64,000 nt of DNA from assembly GCF_963930625.1 (NCBI RefSeq), contig NC_089249.1:98516775-98580774 (forward strand), read 5' to 3'. Shown here one piece after another: positions 54,841 to 64,000 of this stretch; position 1 is the first letter of the stretch, and each line of letters begins with the position of its first letter. The notes under the pieces were generated by a model. The model ran no database searches. It was not told the origin of the DNA and saw only the letters and a list, made by a program, of their open reading frames with translations. The stretch is from Muntiacus reevesi (taxonomy: Eukaryota; Chordata; Mammalia; Artiodactyla; Cervidae). Position numbers and translations under genes: made by a program.

Positions 54841-56185
54841 CAAAAGGAGCCTACTTTATTCTAAATGCTAAATGAAATAATAAATAGAAATATTGTGAGT
54901 TGGATAAAATTTCATGATTCAAGAAAACATATTACTTTAAATTCTTGTCTTTATTATTACATATTGAATCCAGATATGCTTTTCTAATTACAGCAAGACT
55001 ATAAAGCACATTTTGTGTTAATTTCTCACTTACAACTTATTTTTCTTCCTTCCTATCATGATATTGTTCTAATCAACTTTTCTCAGAACTCTATATTAGA
55101 TATTTACAGAGATACCTGTCATCTTGTGCATTTGACAGATTTTCTGTAACACACTAATTGTGTGAAGAGACTATTAATCAAAGAAAAATATGATGTTCTA
55201 TATGGTGTCCATTGCTTCATAAAAGCCTCTAGTACATGAACTGCCCTTATGTTTGACATTTTGTGATAAGAATACCAGATGTCAACTAACAAACTGATAC
55301 AAAAGTTTCAAGAACACAAATTAAAAAATAGTTCTCAGGTTTGCCACAAGTGAGCAATTAATTCAAAAATTAACTAGAACTATGAAGGCCATTCATTTAG
55401 GAATGGCATCATTGTATTCTCAGATGATCCCATGTGTTGCTGCGGAAGAGACTCTATGACATTTGCACACATATAAATGTTTCCTTTGTACACCCAGGTT
55501 TGATAAAACAGAAGCATAGACAATCTGAAAAACACATTTGGATAGTCTTCTGTAATAAAATTATATTTATAAAATGCAACTGTGCTTTACCTGTTTTTTT
55601 TTTTTTCTTTTTTAAATCACGGAGATCTATACCAAAAAGGTTAAAGATTTTAAATATTTAGCAAAATGTGCCTTTTAACCTACTGTTTCTCAGAAGGCAA
55701 TCCAATATATTCAATTCATTAAATTAATCCTTGGTGGCCACAGCAGAGTAAAATTTCATTTCTTTAGCATGCAAATTATGCCATTAATGTGTGGAAATAT
55801 ACAGCACAAAAGTCATTTACTTGACTAAGTGAATTTTGTTCTGAAACCTGCACTGTATTTCATATACAAGCAATAAAGATTAAAGGAAATTTAAAATTTA
55901 ATCAACAGAAAATGCACAACATTAGTTTTGACTTTATGGATAAAAAAATGCATTTTAAAAACTGTTTTGGAAATGTTTTGGGGCTTGTCTTTTGGCATAA
56001 AATTGGCTTAGACTATGTACTTAGAGCATCGTGTAGGTTTAATGGATTTGAAATCTGAGTATGAGACCTTTATCTTATTTTTAGTGTAGGACTTTTAAAT
56101 GATATTTGGGATGTAATTTTGTTTTCTGTCCATAGATATTTCAAATCATAAACATATATGTATCTCTAGAGTGTGTGTTGTTTTT
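54841..56185. other. no gene recognised
   Basis: AT-rich unassigned sequence with a T-run at 55592-55605. No exon or named repeat is visible. Confidence 0.45.
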
Positions 56186-56360
56186 AAAAATAACGTTTTT
56201 ATTTTAGAATAGTTTTAGGTTTGCAGAATTACTATAAAAAGACTAAAGAGGGTCTTCATATACTGAATCCATAGTTTCCCCTATTACTAACAACTTGGAT
56301 TACTGGGTACATTTGTCACTATTTGTAAACTGATATTGATAATATCATCATATTGATATA
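56186..56360 (-). repeat. old L1 3'-end relic, antisense
   Basis: TTTTTATTTTAGAATAGTTT, TAGGTTTGCAGAATTAC and TAGTTTCCCCTATTACTAAC are antisense old L1 3' text. Confidence 0.75.
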
Positions 56361-56403
56361 TGTCATCATCATCACTGATAATGATTATCATCATCATCAT
56401 TAT
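56361..56403. repeat. (ATC)n-rich tract
   Basis: Interrupted ATC/ATT repeats. The BovB that follows was inserted at its end (target ATCATTAT). Confidence 0.85.
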
Positions 56404-57492
56404 TATTACTAAGTCAAAGCCTTTGACTGTGTGGATCACAGCAAACTGTGGAAAATTCTTCAAGAGATAGAAATACCAGACACCTGACTTACCTCCTGAG
56501 AAATCTGCATGCAGGTCAAGAAGCAACAGTTAGAATTGGACATGGACCAACACACTGGTTCCAAATCAGGAAAGCAGTACATCAAGGCTGTATATTGTCA
56601 CCCTGTGTATTTAACTTATATGCAGAGTACATCATGTGAAATGTCAGGCTGGATGAAGCACAAGCTAGAATCAAGATTGCTGGGAGAAATACCAATAACC
56701 TCAGATATGCAGATGACACCAGCTTTATGGCAGAAAGTGAAGAAGAACTAAAGAGCCTCTTAATGAAAGTGAAAGAGGAGAGTGAAAAAGTTGGCTTAAA
56801 GCTCAACATTCAGAAAACTAAGATCATGGTGTCTGGTCCCATCACGTCATGGGGAATGGAAAGGGGGAAATAATGGAAACAGTGAGAGACTGTATTTTGG
56901 GGGACTCCAAAATCACTGCAGATACTGACTGCAGCCATGAAATGAAAAGATGCTTACTCCTTGGAAGGAAAGCTATGACCAACTTAGACAGCATATTAAA
57001 AAGCAGAGACATTACTTTGCCAACAAAGCTCCACCTAGTCAAGGCTATGGTTTTTCCAGTAGTCATGTATGGATGTGAGAGTTGGACTATAAAGAAAGCT
57101 GAATGCCAAAGAATTGATGCTTTTGAACTGTGGTGTTGGAAAAGACTTTCAGGAGTCCCTTGGACTACAAGGAGATCCTACCAGTCTATCCTAAAGGAAA
57201 TCAGTTCTGAATGTTCATTGGAAGGACTGACACTGAGGCTGAAACCTCAATACTTTGGCCACCTGATGTGAAGAACTGACTCATTGGAAAAGACCCTGAT
57301 GCTGGGAAAGATTGAAGGCGGGAAGAGAAGGGGACGACAGAGGATTAGATGGCTGGATGGCATCACGCATTTGATGGACATGAGTTTGAGTAAGCTCCAG
57401 GTGTTGGTGAAAGACAGGGAGGCCTGACATGCTGCAGTCCATGGGGTCGCAAAGAGTCAGACACGACTGAGTGACTGAACAGAACTGAACTG
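56404..57492 (+). mobile_element. BovB LINE, 5'-truncated
   Basis: BovB from the DYAKAFD region of the RT to the 3' tail. It carries QGCILSPCVFNLYAEYIM (56448-56639), then a stop, an intact RYADD triplet set at about 56705, and a 140-codon C-terminal frame (56849-57271) with YGCESWTIKKAECQRIDAFE. The repeat ATCATTAT at 56396-56403 and 57493-57500 is likely the target duplication. It cannot make a full protein. Confidence 0.95.
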
Positions 57493-57500
57493 ATCATTAT

Positions 57501-60500
57501 ATTCTTTTGAGTGCTTGTTTTCTGGCACTAAAGATGCTCTAGGTTCATCTTAAATGCTTCCTACCCCATTTCTAGAATCAATGCTTTTTAATGGAGCTCT
57601 GATTCTTATAGGAAAATGGTATAAGAAACCAAGATTTGTACACTGTCTTTATTACTACTGAGTTCTTGTTGTTTTTAGGCCCTCTAAACTGACATGGATG
57701 TATGTGCTTATACTAACTCTCTTATACATACACATCTACAAATATTTCTCTGTAAATACCTATCTGTGTCTGTATTAAACTAAACATGAATTCATTAGAG
57801 TCTCTTACCACACGGATCATTCTAATCTCCTTCCTTTGCTTATACTTCCACTCAATAGTGAATAAAATTCCTAATGCTTTACCTACAAAATAAGTAAACA
57901 TCAAATTCTGTTGTATGGCATTCAAGGTATTCTGTAATATGCCATCAACCTATTACTTCAGAAACATTTGCCTCTGCATTTTTCAAAATGAACATTAAAC
58001 ATATAGCAACTGACTGTGTGAACAAGCCAACACCTCCAACTCAACTTGGAAAGTTCTCTATGGAACTGGAACTCATCCTTCAAGATGTAAGTAATTTACA
58101 TATTAATTCACCTAAAAGCTAAAAGGTCCTATGTTAGCTCAGAGCTCTGTGGATAGGCTTAGGAAATACTGAGATGAAGACTTAATCCCACTTATAAATT
58201 CGCAGTTTAGTGGGAGAGGCAGAGAAGGAAACAGTTGCAATGGATAAATATTTCATCAGAGGTTAATATAAAATCTTCCCTTGTCCCTATGATTGAAATA
58301 ATTTCATTATTTCCCTTTGCTTATACTAATTTAATTTATTTTAGTTTATTTTGCAGTATGATACACTATTTTCATAATGTATTAATATGACGCATTAGTT
58401 TCAGTGTTATAACATTTATGCATACAAATAAAAGAACTTATTTACCACTTTGTTTCTGTAGCATCTAGCATAATATTTTGACCAGGTAACACCTCAAAGA
58501 TTTACAGAATAAAACTTTAGTATTTTACTAGTATATAATGATGCTTCTTCTTGAAAAAATCTTTCTATTACAAAGAATGTGAAAAATTTTTGAAGCTTTT
58601 ACATTTAAGACTATTTGATATAGCTTGTAAGTAGGTGTTTTATGTTTTGTGTTTCATAACTCCTTTTAATTAAAGATTATGAATTATTATGGCAGCATCA
58701 TTAAACTTTCTATAAAGGAAAAATATGAAATTATATGGAATAATAGCTCAAGAGTAAACTGCTTCTAAAGGAAAATCATAAAATCTAAATATACTTGGTA
58801 AATATTTATCATTCTTCAAAATTTTAGTATACCTGCACACAAAAAAAGGTTAACTTGATATGAATACAAAGGGAACTAAGAAAAAAAGCCCTTTGGTTAG
58901 AAGTGAGTAGATATTATTTATATAAATTATGATAATGGTTGAATATTTAAAGAGTTATTTCAAAGCACATTTAATTACTGATTTTAAGATACCATTACCA
59001 TGGCTAGATATAGACCAATGAAGACTACAAAACAATTTACTAAATATGTTTCATTTACCTCAGTTTTCTTTTCTAAAAAGTAAAGCCCAGTTGTCTGCTT
59101 TGTACTGATTAAGGGAAGTAAATTTCCTGTCAAATGTTAAATATGTCTATATAAATTAACTCTTCCTATAAGATAATATTCAGAAAAGTTTACAAGGAGC
59201 CAAACTTCTATCTTCAGAATGACAGTGAGTGAGGCAGAGTTTCTTAACTGAAAATGTTTGTAATCTAAACATCAAATGCATGGATATTTTTATAGAATGA
59301 AAAGAGTAGCTTTTATCATTCATTTATTTGCTCATCATATCTATTATATATAAGGCATGATGTTTTGTGAGAATAGGTATATAAAGATGTTACCTCATTC
59401 TTCTCTTTCTCTCTCTCTCTTTTGCTCTCTTCTCTTCCTTTGATCAGAAAACATGCAATGTAATATTTGTTCCAGAATTTTTTCTGGATATTTTCTTCAT
59501 CTTTCTATTTTTATTTTGATGGTTGAAAGAACCTTGTGTAACACCTGCCAATTTCACCTAGAATATTCTCTCCAGAGGGAAGGAACTTACAGCTAAGGCT
59601 GCCAAGCTGCTTGCAGATGCATTCCTTCAATTTCCCCAATTAAAGGTGTGCCCCTTCCTGTGAAGCAGCCTGCATCCAATGCGTGTTTGTTGTGGGGACA
59701 ATTCCTGGACCCTGTGCTTCAATTTGGGAAAACTGAAGTGCCACCTCCTCTCCTGAGGTCTCCATGGAATTGTCTGAGGGCCTCCGGTGGGTTTGGAACC
59801 AGGTCATCTGTCCAACATGCTTTCTCTTAAAGATTAGAGGTTGGTATCTGAATCATTTTCTTCTCAGATGTCTTATGCTTCTTCATGTCTTATGCTAAGG
59901 TTCTTACATTATACCCAGAAAATTAAATTCTATATTCCAAGAAATTTGGGGTTAATTAACCTCCTTTAAAAACAAATATAAAAATTAATAAAACATGCAA
60001 AATCTTTCTGCAAAGCCGTGGGCACTCACTATCTTGTATCTGTTATTCAAAAAGTCACATGAATTATTCTTGACAAAGCAAAAATGGTAATATCGAGGAG
60101 ACTTGTGTCTGTGTTAGATCTAGAAGGTTTGATCTCTTTAAATGCCAGGCTTTTGCTAATAGTGCTAACAAAATATTAGATGACCACCTAAGCAGACATT
60201 CTTTAACACATATATTAACTTTTATTAGTGAGAAAGGAAAGACAAAATAGATATGTGTTCAAAGGTAGATTAATCATTATTTGTTGTGCTGTCAGATTAA
60301 TCCATTCAAAAAGATAATCCATACTAATAATTTGTTTCATTTAGCTATTTCACTATTTAATTTATTTTCAGTTTCATTTTCACCCCATGTTTGTTACAAA
60401 CTCTCTGTATATCTTGATTATATTAATGTATGCATATACACATGCCTATATTAAATATATATTATTTTTCTTAAGCAGGATATGATAAAGACAAAGTAAA

Positions 60501-61410
60501 TTGTGGTAAGTTTGTGGTAGAAATAAAAATGTTAGAACATTAGAACACTGGCTATATATGATGGATATAATGATGGATAGGACGTGAAGTCAGAGTTTAA
60601 ATAAAGTATTTTCCCATGAAATACAGAGATTGGTTGTCTGCATTTGATAAATATATTTTCATAATTGCTCAAATCATATTTCAAACTGCCTCTATGAATA
60701 CAGCCTCCCTGGAATATTTTAAATCTTTCAGTGTGTTTATTAGGTGCATATATTATAAAGTGTGAAATGATTATTTAATGAACTTTCTCTCTGCTTCAGC
60801 TCCTACTATGACGCACCCACCCACAAAACTATATTGAAATGAGAGCAATGTGTCATAAATAGAACATTCCTAAAGACTATGATACAGTATAATTTTAAAA
60901 CTTTAAACGGCTAGCAGATGATGAATGAGGTTCTAGATCTAAAAAAAAGACTTTAGCTGCTGTTCTGTTGGATGTCAATGTGTAGATTGTCTGATAGAGA
61001 ATGTGGTGTTTCAGAAGTCCAGAGCTGCTGCATACAGCAGTGAGAATAAGATGGAGGTGTTAGGAGACTCATAACTGCTGCATGGGGGGAGGTGAATTTC
61101 ATTTATATACAAAATGGAAGTTTCTGATAAAAGGACAGGAACTATAAAATCTACTAACCACTACAGTGAAACTCAGAAGCTGCTGTTTGAGATATGTTAA
61201 AATCAAAGACCCATTAAGGAAAGGCAGAGAAGAGAGAGATGCCACTTGCTAATAGCGACTAGTAGCTAGAGTTTGGTAGCTAGAATGTATTAGAAGAAGA
61301 AAAATCTCAGTAATGCTGTCAAAGGTTGCTGATTATTGTCTCTGCCTCTATCCTCTAAATTTTTTACAGAAGTGGGGATTTCAAGGAATAAAAAGAAATG
61401 TATAGGGGTT
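57501..61410. other. no gene recognised
   Basis: Nearly 4 kb of mostly AT-rich unassigned sequence, the longest repeat-poor stretch here. It has a CT-rich run at 59400-59440 and a GC-richer patch at about 59560-59830. No exon, promoter or RNA gene can be supported. Confidence 0.5.
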
Positions 61411-61631
61411 GGGACTTCCCTGGTTGTCCAGTGGTTGAGGGTTGGTCTTGCAATTGACGTGGGTTCTATTCCTGGTCAGGAAACTAGGATTCCATTCACC
61501 GTGGAGCATCTAAGCCTGCATGCAGCCACTGGAGAGTTGTGTGACACAGTGAAAGATTCTGCATGATTCCACAAAGATTCCGAGTGCTGCAACTGAGACC
61601 GAATGCAGCCAAATACACAAATAAATAAATA
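61411..61631 (+). mobile_element. CHR-2-like SINE
   Basis: A tRNA-derived SINE: GGGACTTCCCTGGTTGTCCA, GTGGTTGAGGG, a box-B-like GGTTCTATTCC, then CTGGTCAGGAAACTAGGATT and an AATAAATAAATA tail. Unlike Bov-tA it has no BovB body. Its family is shared by ruminants, hippos and whales, so it is older than the Bov-tA copies. Confidence 0.88.
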
Positions 61632-62003
61632 GAAGAAAAGAAACTATCAATAAAAAACAGAAATATGTAGAGATACTCCTGAAGGTAGCCACTGGAGTGC
61701 ACTTGAAGGCTGCACTAAGGTATTTTAAAGGCCTTTAGGTAAGAAGAGAATGTTGATTAGAAGCTTTGAGAGGTATGTTGAGAGGTATATTGTTAATGAC
61801 AGAGCTGATGATTGTCTTTAAATTGGTCCCCTCCCTGATCTTTGTTGCTTTCATAGGAAGATTAATTATCACCATAGAATAAGGGATGAGTTTGAGGATG
61901 GAGGTGCATTTAAAATGGATAATCTACTTAATTCTATTAAATCTCTTATATTCTGTGTTTTTTTTTTCCCCAAGCAAAACAAAACCAAATTCTCCAGGAT
62001 AAA
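61632..62003. other. unassigned spacer
   Basis: Unassigned sequence with a T-run at 61960-61968. No gene is visible. Confidence 0.4.
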
Positions 62004-62440
62004 GAAGATATGATATGCATATATACAATGGGATACTATCGAATCATAAAAAATAATTAAATTTTGCCATTTTCAGCAACATGGATGCTCTTGGAGGGCA
62101 TTATTCTAAGTGAAATAAGTCAGAGAAAGACAAATACTCTGCTATCTTTTATAAGTGGAATCTAAGAAATACAACAAACTAGCAAATATAACAAAAATGA
62201 AACAGACTCACAGATATTCAGAGCAAATTGGGGGTTATCAGTGGGGGAGGAGGAGCAATACAGAGTTGTGGGAATAAGAGGCACAGACTATCTGGTATAA
62301 GGCTACAGGGGTGTATGGTACAAATGGGGTATATAATCAATATTTTATAACTGTAAAGGGAGCAAACCTTTAAAAATTGTATGACAATATATAGAGAGTA
62401 AAAATAAGTAAATAAAAATAAATGAAACAAAACCCAAATA
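62004..62440 (+). mobile_element. artiodactyl L1 3' end, sense
   Basis: ORF2 end and 3' UTR in sense: AAGATATGATATGCATATAT, ACAATGGGATACTATCGAAT, GCAACATGGATGCTCTTGGA, GTGAAATAAGTCAGAGAAAG, AAACAGACTCACAGATATTC and a G-rich AGTGGGGGAGGAGGAG block. It ends in an A-rich AAATAAGTAAATAAAAATAA tail. It is 5'-truncated and belongs to a lineage other than L1_BT. Confidence 0.88.
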
Positions 62441-64000
62441 TTTCAAGTTTACATAATAGTGTCCAAAGCCAAACAATGAATGAGACCTATTTTAGTTCAG
62501 AATAGTTAATGAGTTGAGTTTTCACTATAACTACTTTTGGCTTCCTCTAGAAAATAATTTTTTTTAAACATTAAAGATATAAAACTGAAAATATAAATTC
62601 AGACTGGAATGGTTCTCACTAATAAACAAATTTCTTCAGTTAGATTGTGCTCTTGCTGACCTTCTTACTGGACTTGGAGAATTAGATGTAGAGCAGGAAG
62701 AAAATTGCTATTGAAATAAAATTGCAAATTTACATTATAACAATATGAAGTAGAAAGTTACTGTAATCCAGAATTATCTTTTAATTGTCTTTTAACAAAC
62801 AAATATTGTACATTTATTACCTGCCAAACAATGTGATAGCTGCTCAGGATTAGAAAGTAAATACGACACTATTTCCTGCCCTCAATCTGCTTCTAATAGA
62901 GCTGTAAAGTCAACCACCTGTACAAAAGCTCAGTAAATAAGGTCTAGGGTCCCTGTCACACTGGTAATATTGTGAACCTGACTGCAAAGATGAACCAAAG
63001 AAACCTATAATTTTTTTTTAAGCCATGGCTCTTGAAAATGATGAATGTATAATCTGGGAAGGAAAGGATGCTGTCCATTGCTAGCTTGAAGATCAGGCAG
63101 AAATAAGCAAGATGTAAGACAGGGACTTTCAACTTGACAATATGGTTTCATTATTTGAATGGGAGTGAATTTCAAGATTATTGGAAATACCTATATACTA
63201 TACTACCAAACAAAATAATAAACTTTTTTGAATTATATGATATTTGGTGCAATTCATGCCTAATGATCCTCTCCACTAAAATAAAGACTGCATGTTGAGT
63301 ACTGGGAGACTTGCTTTCCATTTCCCTTCTGTCAGTGTGATTAAAAGGTGAACACATATTATTTAGCCCCAGGCAACATCTTGCACAGGATCTCTGGCAT
63401 TCAGTAGGGAATTACTTTGCAGTTAATAAACTACTGAAAACATTCCTAGCCAAGCCAAATATTTTATCAAATTCATTTTCTCCTTTTAAAATATATGCTT
63501 ATTACTTTTGGCACATGAGGGAAATGCCAATTTTGAAAAAGTCATTTAAAGTTAAAAATGGTTTGTAATCAAACATGGTTGGAGGGTGGAGGCATGGTAA
63601 AGAGCAAAGCATTAAAACAGCCCTATCCTGAGCAGGCTCATGTGCACACACTTCTCACTGCTAAGTCCTCCCATGAGAGCCTAAAGAAGCAGATGGTTTT
63701 GAATTTTACTTAGAAAGTTTGAGTATGTACTTTTAAGAAATGGAACACTGATAATACTGATTGCAGAGGGTAATCAGAAATAGAGTAACTTGCTATTTTC
63801 TTTTTCCCAATGTGAATATTTTTGTTGTTTTCCATTGTAGAAGTACTTCATGCTAATTGCAAAAATCCAAACAAGTATACAAAGAAAACTAGCTCCAGGC
63901 ATTCAAGTATGAACATTTGGGTGTGATTTACAATATTGCTGCCACCCTGACCTCCTGCTCCTCCCAGAACACTCCACAAACTCCCAAGCCTCAGACTTTT
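62441..64000. other. mostly unassigned, L2-like traces
   Basis: AT-rich unassigned sequence to the end of the window. A patch at about 62790-62950 (TTTATTACCTGCCAAACAAT, TTTCCTGCCCTCAATCTGCT) and another near 63370-63420 recall ancient L2-type repeats. No gene is visible. Confidence 0.45.

Noticed and set aside
59648..59830. A 60-codon frame in the GC-richer patch.
   Set aside because: No splice sites, domain or codon pattern supports it as an exon.
1..64000. Host gene exons, microRNA hairpins, CRISPR arrays, replication origins or prokaryotic operons.
   Set aside because: None could be supported. All strong signals trace to retroelements, one DNA transposon family or simple repeats.

Overview
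This window is nuclear DNA from a ruminant, almost certainly a pecoran (cattle, sheep, goat, antelope or deer type). The evidence is its interspersed repeats: BovB LINEs of the RTE clade with tails of short ACTGA-type repeats, many Bov-tA/Bov-A SINEs (a tRNA-like head plus a BovB-derived body), a bovid-type young L1 (called L1_BT here), a CHR-2-like SINE and one solo LTR. Older mammalian repeats (MIR, L2, old L1 ends, a MER5-like element) fill in the background. Repeat names rest on my recollection of consensus sequences; no search was run. The sequence does not fix the species.

I find no host protein-coding exon, RNA gene, CRISPR array or other cellular gene. Every long open frame lies in a transposable element or is the antisense of one. 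The window is therefore intergenic or deep intronic.

Layout. 1-2.6 kb: remnants of old L1 3' ends and two SINEs. 3.8-5.7 kb: Bov-tA and an antisense BovB with a displaced piece at its far end. 7.05-12.4 kb: a near full-length sense BovB, with a two-unit tandem repeat in its 5' region, interrupted by a 1.3-kb solo LTR with 6-bp target duplications. 12.4-21.3 kb: SINEs, L2, MIR, MER5 and a truncated antisense BovB. 21.28-24.68 kb: a BovB whose 5' two-thirds is inverted relative to its 3' third, the structure expected from twin priming. 24.7-31.4 kb: mostly unrecognised sequence with single SINEs, an old L1 end and L2 relics.

31.4-49.1 kb is a deep nest. An older artiodactyl L1 (5' UTR, ORF1, start of ORF2) was split by a nearly full-length L1_BT (32.8-42.5 kb), which itself carries a BovB insertion and an antisense L1_BT 3' fragment. 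The older L1 also received a BovB end, a second BovB piece, a pogo/Tigger DNA transposon (itself hit by a Bov-tA) and a BovB that was later split by a very young-looking L1_BT 3' insertion with an uninterrupted A-tail of about 37 bases. Target-site duplications and the continuity of the host elements give the order of many of these events.

49-64 kb: MIR, old L1 ends, a cluster of three Bov-tA copies near 54.1-54.8 kb, a truncated BovB at 56.4-57.5 kb, a CHR-2 SINE at 61.4 kb, an artiodactyl L1 end at 62 kb, and about 4 kb of AT-rich sequence that I cannot assign.

These elements do not form a gene system. They are parasites and their fossils, and autonomous LINEs of the L1 and BovB types supply the machinery that moves the SINEs. 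I did not find a convincing new biological system. The most informative objects are the inverted BovB, the L1 nest and the lineage-restricted Tigger copy.
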